Shown one piece after another: positions 17,301 to 25,774 of a stretch of DNA of 64,000 nucleotides. Within the stretch, counting starts at the first letter, position 1, and each line of letters starts with the position of its first letter. The position numbers were made by a program, and so were the translations under genes. Origin of the DNA: Mesorhizobium sp. (lineage in GTDB: Bacteria; Pseudomonadota; Alphaproteobacteria; Rhizobiales; Rhizobiaceae); contig SAKE01000012.1 in assembly GCA_004017275.1 (NCBI GenBank), positions 62,001-126,000 on the forward strand, read 5' to 3'. The notes beneath the pieces were generated by a model that searched no databases, was not told the DNA's origin, and worked only from the letters and a program-made list of their open reading frames with translations.

Positions 17301-17831
17301 ATGTCGATCAAGCCGCTCATCATCCTTCCCGACCCCATCCTGCGCCAGGTTTCGAAGCCCGTGGAGCGCGTCGACGCGCCCTTGCGCAAATTAGCCGACG
17401 ACATGCTGGCGACCATGTACGACGCGCCCGGCATCGGGCTGGCGGCAATCCAGATCGGCGAGCCGCTGCGCATGCTGGTGATCGACCTGGCCAAGGAAGA
17501 CGAGGAACCGGCGCCGCAGGTCTTCATCAATCCGGAAATCCTGGAGAGCGCCGATGCGCGCTCCGTCTACGAGGAAGGCTGCCTGTCGATCCCGGACTAT
17601 TACGCCGAGGTCGAACGCCCGGCCGCCGTGCGGGTCAAATATCTCGACCGCGACGGCAAGCTGCAGGAACTGGAGGCCGAGGGCCTGATGGCGACCTGCC
17701 TGCAGCATGAGATCGACCACCTCAATGGCGTGCTGTTCATCGACCACATCTCGAAGCTCAAGCGCGACATGGTGGTGAAGAAATTCAAGAAACTCGCCAA
17801 AGACAAGGCGCCAGGCAAGCTGGTGGGATAG
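17301..17831 (+). CDS. def: Peptide deformylase
   Basis: A 176-residue iron/zinc peptide deformylase that removes the formyl group from nascent protein N-termini. All three signature motifs are intact: GIGLAAIQIG (motif 1, near residue 46), EGCLSIP (motif 2, near residue 94) with the metal-binding Cys, and QHEIDHLNG (motif 3, near residue 137) with both metal His and the catalytic Glu. The start at 17301 gives the standard length. fmt lies downstream, but a small membrane gene and a toxin-antitoxin pair have been placed between them. Confidence 0.96.
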   Translation: MSIKPLIILPDPILRQVSKPVERVDAPLRKLADDMLATMYDAPGIGLAAIQIGEPLRMLVIDLAKEDEEPAPQVFINPEILESADARSVYEEGCLSIPDYYAEVERPAAVRVKYLDRDGKLQELEAEGLMATCLQHEIDHLNGVLFIDHISKLKRDMVVKKFKKLAKDKAPGKLVG

Positions 17832-17834
17832 GGC

Positions 17835-18101
17835 TCATTCGAGCACGCCACGCAAAACCCAATCCCTCCCAAGCTCGAACGTTTTTGCACCGATCTCTAA
17901 TGCAAGCGCGCGAGATTCTGGCGAGATGATCAGCACCAGAGAGACAACCACGGCTAACACCACCAGTAACAGGGTGTTATAAATGGCGAAATTGCTCTCT
18001 CTTCGCCTCGACAATTCGCCTTTCTCGTATCGTTCTTCGACCGATTTGTATTCAGCTATTGGCTTCCTGCGTTTCCCAAAGGGATTTTGATCGCGCTGCA
18101 T
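17835..18101 (-). CDS. Small single-span membrane protein of unknown function
   Basis: An 88-residue protein with a charged cytoplasmic-looking N-terminus (KRRKPIAEYKSVEERYEKGELSRRRE) and one strongly hydrophobic span at about 40-60 (YNTLLLVVLAVVVSLVLII). A GGGAG ribosome site stands 7 bases before the ATG at 18101. It lies on the opposite strand between def and the toxin-antitoxin pair, with its stop only 3 bases from the def stop. No family is recognised. Confidence 0.6.
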   Translation of the reverse strand: MQRDQNPFGKRRKPIAEYKSVEERYEKGELSRRRESNFAIYNTLLLVVLAVVVSLVLIISPESRALALEIGAKTFELGRDWVLRGVLE

Positions 18102-18220
18102 ATGAAGCTCCCAGGGCAGATCCGCGAATCATACGCCTGAACAGTTGGTGTAGACTTAACGGACCGTTTTGAGTCGCTGGGGTGAAGGGCGGAACTCTTG
18201 TTGATCAATGACTCCGGGGA

Positions 18221-18237
18221 TGATATCAATGATATCA
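18221..18237. promoter_or_regulatory. Tandem TGATATCA operator of the toxin-antitoxin pair
   Basis: Two copies of the palindrome TGATATCA are spaced 9 bases apart (18221-18228 and 18230-18237), ending 16 bases upstream of the antitoxin ATG. Ribbon-helix-helix antitoxins of the FitA type bind such short palindromes in the promoter, so this is the likely autoregulatory operator. Confidence 0.65.
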
Positions 18238-18253
18238 AATCTTGGAGGCGTCC

Positions 18254-18541
18254 ATGGGCGATATGTTGATCAGAGATATTCCCGAACCCTTGAAGCGCGA
18301 AATCGAACACGCGGCGCGCAAGGGCGGCCAGAGCCTGTCGGGCAAGGCGATCGATCTCTTGCGTAAAGGCATGGTCGCGGAGAAAGAAGCCAAACTGGAG
18401 CCGGGACTTTCCGCGTGGGATGCCATTCGTTCGGCGTTCGCTGCTGAGAATGCAATCGGCGATGAATTCTCCGAGATAATGGACCAAATCGAAGCGGACG
18501 GAAAACGCGACTTCGGCCATCCAGTCGAGGATTTCGAGTGA
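18254..18541 (+). CDS. FitA-like ribbon-helix-helix antitoxin
   Basis: A 95-residue protein. The N-terminal 45 residues (MLIRDIPEPLKREIEHAARKGGQSLSGKAIDLL) show the Arc/FitA ribbon-helix-helix pattern: one short strand that binds DNA, then two helices. The C-terminal acidic tail (about 60-95) would wrap and inhibit the toxin. A GGAGG ribosome site lies 5 bases before the ATG at 18254. Its stop overlaps the toxin start by 4 bases (GTGA), so antitoxin and toxin are translationally coupled. Confidence 0.82.
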   Translation: MGDMLIRDIPEPLKREIEHAARKGGQSLSGKAIDLLRKGMVAEKEAKLEPGLSAWDAIRSAFAAENAIGDEFSEIMDQIEADGKRDFGHPVEDFE

Positions 18542-18963
18542 TCATCCTCGATACCAATGTTGTTTCCGAAGCCAGCAAACCGGCGCCCGACTCGAATGTC
18601 TCCGCATGGTTCCGCAAACAGGATCTTCTCGCACTCTACATGTGCGGGCCAGTCATCATGGAGCAGTCTTTCGGTGCCGAACGGTTTTTGAACAAGACGG
18701 GGTCAGACCGTTATATTCGGGTGCTCGATCAGCTGATTTCGCAGCAATTCGCCGGCCGTATCGTGGAATTTTCCGGTTCGATCCCTCGACTTGCCGGCAA
18801 GCTGCGGGCGACGCGGGAAAGAATTGGCCGTCCGATCAGTCTTTCCGACGCCATGATTGCCGCGATCTGCCTCGCCCATGATGCGACGCTTGCCACGCGC
18901 AACGTTCGCGACTTCGACGGGCTTGACCTAAAGCGCGTAAACCCGTTTGAAGCGGATGCCTGA
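18538..18963 (+). CDS. PIN-domain toxin, VapC/FitB-like ribonuclease
   Basis: A 141-residue PIN-domain protein. It begins IILDTNVVSEASKP with the first catalytic Asp (D5 region), has a conserved Glu region near residue 40, and ends with ISLSDAMIAAICLAHDATLATRNVRDFDGL, which holds the later acidic residues and the TRNxxDF motif typical of VapC/FitB. It starts with GTG overlapping the antitoxin stop. The toxin is expected to cleave RNA (tRNA in several VapC proteins). The pair is inserted between def and fmt, which usually lie side by side in rhizobia. Confidence 0.87.
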   Translation: MIILDTNVVSEASKPAPDSNVSAWFRKQDLLALYMCGPVIMEQSFGAERFLNKTGSDRYIRVLDQLISQQFAGRIVEFSGSIPRLAGKLRATRERIGRPISLSDAMIAAICLAHDATLATRNVRDFDGLDLKRVNPFEADA

Positions 18964-19006
18964 GCCGGCGCACGGCGCGAGCAGAAGACAGGATATCGGA
19001 AGAAAA

Positions 19007-19960
19007 ATGCCCCTTCGCGTCATCTTCATGGGCACGCCGGAGTTTTCGGTGCCAACGCTGCGCGCGATTGCCGAAGCCGGACATGACGTCGCCGCCGTCT
19101 ACACGCAGCCGCCCCGCGCTGCCGGACGGCGCGGGCTGGAGCTGACGCCATCGCCGGTGCAGCGCGAGGCGGAGCGGCTGGGCATCGAGACACGGACACC
19201 GACTTCGCTCAGAAGCGAGGCCGAGCAGGCCGCCTTCAACGCCTTACAGGCCGATGTCGCCGTGGTCGTCGCCTATGGCTTGCTGCTGCCGAGGGCGGTT
19301 CTGGAGGCACCTCGGCTTGGCTGCATCAACGGCCATGCCTCGCTTTTGCCGCGCTGGCGCGGTGCCGCGCCCATCCAGCGCGCCATCATGGCCGGTGACC
19401 TGGAAAGCGGCATGATGGTGATGCGCATGGAAGAAGGACTGGACACCGGTCCGGTTGGGCTGGTTGAAAAATGCGCCATCGAACCCGATATGACAGCCGG
19501 CGATCTGCATGATCGGTTGATGAGTGTCGGTGCTTCCCTGATGGTGGAAGCGCTGGCGCGACTGGAAAGGAACACCCTGGCATTTGCCACACAAGCTGTG
19601 GATGGGGTGACCTACGCCAAGAAAATCGATAAATCCGAGACCCGCGTGGACTGGACTCGCTCGGCGAGCGAGGTCCACAATCACATTCGTGGCCTGTCGC
19701 CCTTTCCCGGCGCCTGGTCCGAGATAGGAATTGGCGGCCGCACGGAGCGGCTGAAACTGCTTCGCTCGACGCTGTCCGAAGGCCTGTCGCCTTCGGAAGA
19801 TTTGGGCGAGTCGGGAGGAATTCTCGATGACCGGCTGACGGTTGCCTGCGGGGCAGGCGCGATCAGGCTGGTCGAAGTTCAACGGGCGGGCGGAAGCCCC
19901 GCTGCCGCGTCGGAATTCCTGCGCGGGGCCAAGATCGAAAAAGGAATGAAATTCTCATGA
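19007..19960 (+). CDS. fmt: Methionyl-tRNA formyltransferase
   Basis: A 317-residue enzyme that formylates initiator Met-tRNA. The N-terminal domain starts LRVIFMGTPEFSVPTLRAI; the 10-formyl-THF binding and catalytic segment SLLPRWRGAAPIQRAI (near residue 110) contains the conserved RWRGAAPIQ. The C-terminal OB-like domain starts near residue 205 (TYAKKIDKSE). The ATG at 19007 gives the standard beginning. It ends 4 bases into the following acetyltransferase gene and belongs to the def-fmt-truA neighbourhood. Confidence 0.95.
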   Translation: MPLRVIFMGTPEFSVPTLRAIAEAGHDVAAVYTQPPRAAGRRGLELTPSPVQREAERLGIETRTPTSLRSEAEQAAFNALQADVAVVVAYGLLLPRAVLEAPRLGCINGHASLLPRWRGAAPIQRAIMAGDLESGMMVMRMEEGLDTGPVGLVEKCAIEPDMTAGDLHDRLMSVGASLMVEALARLERNTLAFATQAVDGVTYAKKIDKSETRVDWTRSASEVHNHIRGLSPFPGAWSEIGIGGRTERLKLLRSTLSEGLSPSEDLGESGGILDDRLTVACGAGAIRLVEVQRAGGSPAAASEFLRGAKIEKGMKFS

Positions 19961-20463
19961 GCATGATGTCGATACGCGCGGCGACGCCGCGAGATCGCGA
20001 GGCCATCCGCCTCGTCGAGGAACACGCTTTCGGCCAGCAAGCGGAAGCCGGGCTGGTAGACGCGCTGGTGACCGGCGGCGACGCCGTTGCCGAACTTGTG
20101 GCGGAAGAAGACGGCCAGGTGGTCGGCCACATCCTGTTTTCGCGGCTTTTCGTCCAGAATGGCGGCAAGACCTTCGCGGCCGTGGCGCTCGCACCGCTGG
20201 CGGTGGAGCCTTCGTTCCATGGCAGCGGCATCGGCGGCGCGCTGATCCGCGAGGCGCATATCCGCCTCAGAGATGCCGGCGAAACGCTGGCCGTGGTGCT
20301 CGGCGATCCCACTTATTACGGGCGTTTCGGCTATAGCCACGCGCGTGCCCAGAACTTCGAAAGCGAGTACCAGGGCGAAGCGCTGCAGGCGCTGGCCTGG
20401 GGCGACGCACCGGAGGCAGGCAGGCTGGTCTACGCCTCCGCCTTCACCGCTCTCGCCGCCTAG
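19957..20463 (+). CDS. GNAT family N-acetyltransferase (YhbS-like)
   Basis: A 168-residue acetyltransferase. The acetyl-CoA-binding core is visible in ALAPLAVEPSFHGSGIGGALIREA (near residue 85), with the R/Q-x-x-G-x-G/A pattern present as F-H-G-S-G-I-G-G. The following AVVLGDPTYYGRFGYSHA is characteristic of the YhbS-like subgroup. It overlaps the fmt stop by 4 bases (ATGA) and is followed 23 bases later by truA, so it is part of the fmt-truA operon. The acyl acceptor is unknown. Confidence 0.88.
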   Translation: MSMMSIRAATPRDREAIRLVEEHAFGQQAEAGLVDALVTGGDAVAELVAEEDGQVVGHILFSRLFVQNGGKTFAAVALAPLAVEPSFHGSGIGGALIREAHIRLRDAGETLAVVLGDPTYYGRFGYSHARAQNFESEYQGEALQALAWGDAPEAGRLVYASAFTALAA

Positions 20464-20486
20464 GCGAGAGCGTATAGCCGCCCGGC

Positions 20487-21251
20487 ATGCCGCGTTTTCG
20501 CCTCGACATCGAATATGACGGCAGCCTGTTTGCCGGCTGGCAGCACCAGGCGGATCAGCCTTCGGTGCAACAGGCGATCGAGCAGGCGATCGAAAAATTC
20601 TGCGGCGAAGCGATCCGGCTGCGCGCCGCCGGCCGCACCGATGCCGGCGTGCATGCGACCGCGCAGGTGGCGCATGTCGACCTTGCCAAGGCCTGGCCCG
20701 GCGACAAGGTGCGCGATGCCGTCAACGCCCATCTGCAGGCGGCCGGCGCGCGCGTCGCTATCCTCATGGCAACGGTCGTCGCCGACGATTTCGACGCCCG
20801 TTTCTCGGCCACCGGTCGCCATTATCTCTACCGGATCCTCAACCGCCGCGCGCCGGCCGCGCTCGACAAGGGCAAGGCGTGGTGGGTGCCGAAGCGGCTC
20901 GACGCCACCGCCATGCACGAAGCGGCGAGGGTCCTGCTCGGCCGGCATGACTTCACCACCTTCCGCTCGACCCAGTGCCAGGCCAACAGCCCGATCAGGA
21001 CGCTGGAGCGGCTCGATGTGAGCCGTCAAGGCGACCTCATCGAGGTCAGGGCTTCGGCGCGCTCGTTCCTGCACAACCAGGTGCGTTCGATGGTCGGCTC
21101 GCTCAAGCGCGTCGGCGACGGCGGCTGGACCGCGGCCGACCTGAAATCAGCACTGGAGGCGCAGGACCGCGCCGCCTGCGGCCAGGTGGCGCCGCCCGAC
21201 GGGCTGTTTCTCATTGGCGTCGATTATCCGGACACCGACCGTCCAGGATAG
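20487..21251 (+). CDS. truA: tRNA pseudouridine(38-40) synthase TruA
   Basis: A 254-residue pseudouridine synthase. It begins PRFRLDIEYDGSLFAGWQ, has the catalytic Asp in RAAGRTDAGVHATAQV (near residue 52) and the conserved ARSFLHNQVRSMVG near residue 190. It modifies the anticodon arm of many tRNAs. It is last in the def-fmt-truA run. The next gene is on the opposite strand, and the 39-base gap holds two near-identical short stretches (AGGATAGAG) that may be a small local duplication. Confidence 0.95.
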   Translation: MPRFRLDIEYDGSLFAGWQHQADQPSVQQAIEQAIEKFCGEAIRLRAAGRTDAGVHATAQVAHVDLAKAWPGDKVRDAVNAHLQAAGARVAILMATVVADDFDARFSATGRHYLYRILNRRAPAALDKGKAWWVPKRLDATAMHEAARVLLGRHDFTTFRSTQCQANSPIRTLERLDVSRQGDLIEVRASARSFLHNQVRSMVGSLKRVGDGGWTAADLKSALEAQDRAACGQVAPPDGLFLIGVDYPDTDRPG

Positions 21252-21290
21252 AGGCCGGAAGGCTCTGTCCAGGATAGAGTCCGTAAGGCT

Positions 21291-21923
21291 CTACCCGGAG
21301 ACGAGCCCGGAAAGGCTCTGAGGCCCGACATCGTCCGGGACGGTGATGCCGAGCAGCGTCTGCAGGCCGAACAGCACCAGCAGCGAAGCGATGAACATGC
21401 CGACGAAAACGGCGGTGCCGACGGCTGCGCCCTTGCCGATGGTGGCATTGGTCATGCGCCAGGTCAGCACCATCGACAGGGCAAACAGAAGCAGCGACAC
21501 AAGGCTCGAAACCTGGCTCGCGGACGACAGGAAAAGCCGGATCAGCGCCGAGGGCAGCATCAGCCAGGCGGTGATGGCCGAAGCCCAGTTGCTGGCAACG
21601 ACGTAGTGGACGAAGCGGCCGCCGATGCCGGCGCGCGGCGCGACCAAAGCGAGCGCAATCAGCGGCAGCACCCAGGAGCCGATGTCGACCGTCGCTAGCC
21701 GCACCAACATGCTGAAGCGCCCCGCGAAAGCGTCGGGATCGCCGATCTCGTTGGCGATGCCGACCCAGCCAACAATCAGCGCCGGTGCGGCAACGACAAT
21801 GGCGAAAAAAGAATTCCAGAACCCGTCGGCCGACAGATCGAGCAGCCGCAGGCCGTCGGCCTTGCCGAGCATCAGCCGCCAGGCGCCTGTCAGCGAAGCT
21901 TGGGTTTCGTCCGCCGAAAGCAT
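21291..21923 (-). CDS. Multi-span membrane protein of unknown function
   Basis: A 210-residue protein with about five to six predicted membrane spans (for example FFAIVVAAPALIVGWVGIA near residue 40, WVLPLIALALVAP near residue 85, GTAVFVGMFIASLLVLFGLQ near residue 175). The ATG at 21923 is 5 bases after the dapE stop, so it should be co-transcribed with dapE; a longer in-frame reading from 22661 overlaps dapE and is not membrane-like. Genes of this size follow dapE in other rhizobia, but I recognise no named family. Confidence 0.75.
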   Translation of the reverse strand: MLSADETQASLTGAWRLMLGKADGLRLLDLSADGFWNSFFAIVVAAPALIVGWVGIANEIGDPDAFAGRFSMLVRLATVDIGSWVLPLIALALVAPRAGIGGRFVHYVVASNWASAITAWLMLPSALIRLFLSSASQVSSLVSLLLFALSMVLTWRMTNATIGKGAAVGTAVFVGMFIASLLVLFGLQTLLGITVPDDVGPQSLSGLVSG

Positions 21924-21928
21924 GCTGC

Positions 21929-23122
21929 TCAGCCCTGTCCGAACCAGTCTTCGATGAAGCGCTGGTAGATTTGCGTCAGCGTTTCGAGATCGGCGACGGC
22001 GACGCGCTCGTCGACCATGTGCATGGTCTTGCCGACCAGCCCGAACTCGACCACCGGGCAATAGTCCTTGATGAAACGCGCGTCGGACGTGCCCCCGGAG
22101 GTCGACAGCGCCGGCTCCCTGCCGACCGCCGACTTGATCGAGCCGCGCAGCGTTTCGATCAGCTTTTCGTCGCGGGTCAGGAAGACGTGGCTCGGCCGGT
22201 CGCGCCAGACGAGGTCGTAGTCGACGGGCGTTTTCTTGCCCTGCCGGTACTTTTTGCGCCTGGCCGCCTGATCGAGGCGATTGTGGATTTCCGCCTGGAC
22301 CGTCTCGGCCGTCCAGGTGTCGTTGAAGCGGATGTTGAAGGTGGCGGTCGCCTTGGCGGGGATGACATTGGTGGCCGGGTTGCCGACATCGATGGAGGTG
22401 ATCTCCAGATTGGTCGGCTGGAAATCCCTGGTTCCCTTGTCGAAGACGGGATGCAGCAAGGCGTCGACGAGGCTCATCAGCCCGCGCACCGGATTGTCGG
22501 CAAGCAAGGGATAGGCAACGTGACCCTGGCGGCCATTGACTGATATGGCGCCGGACATCGAGCCACGGCGGCCGATCTTGATCATGTCGCCGAGCGCATC
22601 CGGGTTGGTCGGCTCGCCGACGACAGAGGCATCCCATTTCTCGCCCCTGGAAGCGGCCCATTCGAGCAGCTTGACCGTGCCGTTGATGGCCGGCCCTTCC
22701 TCGTCGCCGGTGATCAGCAGCGAGACCGACCCTTTCGGGCCGCCATTCTGCTCGACATGACGCGCCACGGCGGCGATGAAACAGGCGATGCCGCCTTTCA
22801 TGTCGACCGCGCCACGGCCATACATTTCGCCATTTGCGATCTCGGCGGCAAAGGGCGGATGCGTCCAGGCGGCTTCGTCACCGACCGGCACCACGTCGGT
22901 GTGGCCGGCGAACATCAGATGCGGACCGTTGCCGGACCGTCGCGCATAGAGATTTTCGATGTCGGGCGTGCCGTCTTCGGAAAACACCGGCCGATCGACG
23001 AGGAAGCCGAGCGGTTTCAGCATCGTCTCCAGCGCGATCAGCGCGCCGCCTTCGGCGGGCGTCACCGAAGCACAACGGATAAGGGCGGCAAGGTTTTCGG
23101 CGGGATCGGTCGGCAGCGTCAT
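21929..23122 (-). CDS. dapE: Succinyl-diaminopimelate desuccinylase
   Basis: A 397-residue di-zinc M20-family hydrolase of the lysine/diaminopimelate pathway. Metal and catalytic motifs are present: FAGHTDVVPVGD (near residue 70), MYGRGAVDMKGGIACFIAA (near residue 100), LITGDEEGPAINGT (near residue 132) and the late SGGTSDARFI segment. The ATG at 23122 is used because the 12 upstream codons are not conserved-looking. The partner enzyme gene dapD lies about 2.6 kb away on the same strand, with other genes between. Confidence 0.95.
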   Translation of the reverse strand: MTLPTDPAENLAALIRCASVTPAEGGALIALETMLKPLGFLVDRPVFSEDGTPDIENLYARRSGNGPHLMFAGHTDVVPVGDEAAWTHPPFAAEIANGEMYGRGAVDMKGGIACFIAAVARHVEQNGGPKGSVSLLITGDEEGPAINGTVKLLEWAASRGEKWDASVVGEPTNPDALGDMIKIGRRGSMSGAISVNGRQGHVAYPLLADNPVRGLMSLVDALLHPVFDKGTRDFQPTNLEITSIDVGNPATNVIPAKATATFNIRFNDTWTAETVQAEIHNRLDQAARRKKYRQGKKTPVDYDLVWRDRPSHVFLTRDEKLIETLRGSIKSAVGREPALSTSGGTSDARFIKDYCPVVEFGLVGKTMHMVDERVAVADLETLTQIYQRFIEDWFGQG

Positions 23123-23237
23123 GGCAAAAGCGATAGTCGAAAGCGGAGGGCCTGTCACGGCCAGACATAGGGGCCAGTGATACCGCCGACATTATGGTTT
23201 TCCTATCGTATAGTTGCGAGCCGTGCGGAGCGACAGG

Positions 23238-24278
23238 ATGGCAAACGGAGATAAAAAGATCGTCATTGCCGGCGCCGGCAGCATTGGCTGCTATGCCGGC
23301 GGCTGCCTGGCGCTCGCCGGGCGCGAGGTTATCCTGCTGACCCGGCCGCGCATCGAGGCGGCGTTGCGGCTGGGCGGATTGCAGGTTAGCGATCTCGAAG
23401 GCCGCAATCGCTCGATCAGACCGGAGGCGCTTGCCGTCACCGCCGATCCCGCCGCTGCCCTGCCTGAGGCGGACGTGATCCTGGTAACGGTCAAGAGCGG
23501 CGCGACGCAGGATATCGCAGCCCTCATCAAGGCTCATGCCCGTCCAGACGTTGTGGTGGTCAGCCTGCAAAACGGCGTCGATAATGCCGACAGGCTGCGT
23601 ACCGAACTTCCCGGGCACATGGTGCTGGCCGGCATGGTGCCATTCAATGTCGTGCAGTCCCCCGATGGCGAACAGCCGCTGCGTGTGCACCGCGCCAGCG
23701 ACGGCACGGTGATGGTCGAAGACGGCGACACCGGCCTGGTCGGCCTCCTCGATGTCGAAGGGTTTGCGATCGAAGCCCATGGCGACATGAAGGCCGTGCT
23801 ATAGGGCAAGCTGCTGATGAATTTGAACAACGCGCTGGTGGCACTGTCGGACCTGCCGTTGGCGACGGAACTGGCCGACCGCCGCTGGCGGCTGATCCTG
23901 GCCGATCAAATCGACGAGGCGCTCAGCGCGATGAAAGCGTCAGGCGTCGAGCCGGCGCGGATCGCTGGCTTGCGGCCGGCGCTGCTGCCAAAGGTGCTCA
24001 GGCTGCCGGACTGGCTGTTCACACTGCTGGCGCAGCGCATGCTGGCGATCGATCCGCGGGCGCGCTCGTCGATGTGGGACGATTTGCAGCGCGGCCGGCC
24101 GACGGAGATCGACGACCTGCAGGGTGCTGTTTTGCGGCTGGCTGAAAAAGCCGGCACGCCGGCGCCTATGGTCAAACGGATCACCGCTTTGGTGCGCGCG
24201 GCGGAGGCGGAGCGGCTTGGCCCGCCGGGCCTGGCGCCGGAGCAGATTGTCGCGCCGGCCGGCCGTCGATCAACGTGA
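23238..24278 (+). pseudogene. 2-dehydropantoate 2-reductase with an in-frame stop
   Basis: The first part (23238-23804, 188 codons) encodes the NAD(P)-binding domain of a ketopantoate reductase: IVIAGAGSIGCYAGG at the N-terminus and VVVSLQNGVDNAD near residue 110. A TAG stop at 23802-23804 interrupts it. The same frame continues without further stops to 24278 with GKLLMNLNNALVALS and the helical C-terminal domain. In the family a Trp precedes GKLLxNLxN, so TGG to TAG by one base explains the stop. The truncated product lacks the catalytic Lys and the substrate-binding half. It is either a real pseudogene, a readthrough case or a sequencing error. The last ~98 bases overlap the convergent gene at 24181. 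Confidence 0.85.
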
Positions 24279-24954
24279 TCTTCTGCCAGATTTTCCGCGA
24301 CAGGTTGGACGCCAGGTTCTCGATGTCGTTGACGCCGTCGATGACCACTGCGTCGTTGACCGATTGCGCGAAGAGAGCGCCAATCTTGCCGGTGATCGAC
24401 AGCATTTCGGAGCAATAGTCGAGATAGCGGGCAAGGTCGGCTGCGTTGGTGATGCGGGCCGGCGAGTGCGAGGTCGGCTTGAAGCTGGCCGAGAGGACTG
24501 CCGGATCCTTGGTCAGCTGATGCATGTCGATGACATGGATCAGCGAGCGCAAGCCATGCAGCTGGCGAAAGACCCTTTTTCGCTTGATGCGCTCCTCGGT
24601 GCGGATCAGGGCAAGCAGGCCCAGCACGGCCAGTATGACGGTGTTGATCGAGGCTTCGATGCCTTGCACCGACTGCAGGGCATCGTGGGTTCCCGAGAGG
24701 CGGTCGATCGGCAGGATGGTACCGACGAACACGAACACCAGCACGCCGGCGACAAAGGCGGCGACGATGAGCCCGCGCAGCCACCAGATCGGTTCCTCGA
24801 GTGCTTTTGCGGCCTTCGCCAGGTCGCGCGACAGCGAGACCAGTTCGGCGGCGACGCCACGTAATCCCGCATCGGGGAAACGGTCGGCAATCCGCTCTTC
24901 CAGCCGTTCGGCGGTCTCGATGATCAGCTTCGGGTCAAGCGTGCGGTAGCGCAT
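24181..24954 (-). CDS. Hypothetical two-span membrane protein
   Basis: A 257-residue protein with two close membrane spans (LIVAAFVAGVLVFVFVGTI near residue 65 and a second TVILAVLGLLALI near residue 110) joined by a short loop. A soluble C-terminal domain (about 130-235) and a Pro/Ala-rich tail follow. The C-terminal domain contains VIDMHQLTKDP. I recognise no catalytic motif; rhizobial genomes hold similar uncharacterised proteins. It overlaps the degraded reductase gene on the other strand at its 3' end and is followed 15 bases later in coordinates by DUF805 genes on the same strand. Confidence 0.7.
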   Translation of the reverse strand: MRYRTLDPKLIIETAERLEERIADRFPDAGLRGVAAELVSLSRDLAKAAKALEEPIWWLRGLIVAAFVAGVLVFVFVGTILPIDRLSGTHDALQSVQGIEASINTVILAVLGLLALIRTEERIKRKRVFRQLHGLRSLIHVIDMHQLTKDPAVLSASFKPTSHSPARITNAADLARYLDYCSEMLSITGKIGALFAQSVNDAVVIDGVNDIENLASNLSRKIWQKITLIDGRPARQSAPAPGPAGQAAPPPPRAPKR

Positions 24955-24969
24955 GGCGCCGATCTGGCC

Positions 24970-25347
24970 TCAGGGTTGTGCCGGCTCGTTGGTGCGCCGG
25001 CCATAGCGGTTGGGTCCAGGCTGCCCTGGAAAAAGGCACAACACAAGGAAGGCGACGATCGAGACCACCGGCACGAACAGGATCAGCGCCGCAATGCCCG
25101 GCTTGTCCAAGTCGTGCAGCCGCTTTACCGCCAGCGCGATGTTCGACCACAGCGAGGCGATGAAGGCGACGAAGAAGATGAACGACCACATGTTGCTCTC
25201 GGCCGAACCTTCCGGCACTAGCGTGAAGCGGTAGAGCGGAAAGGCCTGGATGATGGCGACGAGCAACCCGCCAAGAAAATAGGCCGCGCGACTGACGCGG
25301 CCCGAGGTTTTGAAGAAAAGCCAGGTGAGATCTGATTTGTCAGGCAA
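24970..25347 (-). CDS. DUF805 family membrane protein
   Basis: A 125-residue membrane protein. The family pattern is clear: an N-terminal FFKTSGRVSRAAYFLGGL (the F-x-G-R-x-x-R motif), hydrophobic spans, and IALAVKRLHDLDKPG (the K-R-x-H-D motif) near residue 70, then two further spans. The function of the family is unknown. It overlaps the second DUF805 gene by 8 bases, so the two are one operon and probably a tandem duplication that has diverged. Confidence 0.85.
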   Translation of the reverse strand: MPDKSDLTWLFFKTSGRVSRAAYFLGGLLVAIIQAFPLYRFTLVPEGSAESNMWSFIFFVAFIASLWSNIALAVKRLHDLDKPGIAALILFVPVVSIVAFLVLCLFPGQPGPNRYGRRTNEPAQP

Positions 25348-25702
25348 GCGGGTCCGGTCCGTATTGGTTGGCGCCCCTGGCGCCTTCGAGAATGCCGCAT
25401 TCCACCAGAAACCAGATCGGGCCGATGAAAGGCACCAGCATGATCAGGCTCCACCAGCCCGACTTGCCGCGATCATGCCAGCGCTTGGCGTAGACTGCGA
25501 GTGCGAAATAGATCGAGGCCAGAGCGATGAGAATGCCAATGATGCCGATCTGGGCGCCACTGGCCGTGGTGATGCGTGTGCCGAGGATCGCATCCAGAAT
25601 AAAGGCAACGATGCCAATGACGATGAAAACCCCAATGGCGGCCCAGAACTTGCCACGGTTGATGCGACCATCAAAGCTTGTGAGCAGATACTTCCAGTCC
25701 AT
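25340..25702 (-). CDS. DUF805 family membrane protein (second copy)
   Basis: A 120-residue membrane protein with FDGRINRGKFWAAIGVFI at the N-terminus and LAVYAKRWHDRGKSGWWSL near residue 70, both DUF805 signatures. A strong GGAGGGG ribosome site lies just before the ATG at 25702; the longer reading to 25771 is rejected. It is upstream of and overlaps the 25347 gene. dapD lies 72 bases upstream on the same strand and may share a transcript. Confidence 0.87.
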   Translation of the reverse strand: MDWKYLLTSFDGRINRGKFWAAIGVFIVIGIVAFILDAILGTRITTASGAQIGIIGILIALASIYFALAVYAKRWHDRGKSGWWSLIMLVPFIGPIWFLVECGILEGARGANQYGPDPLA

Positions 25703-25774
25703 GTCACCCCTCCAAGTTGAACCAGCGCGACCGATTGTCGCGCCGGCGGAAGGTGCGCCCGCTTTGCGCAAAGA

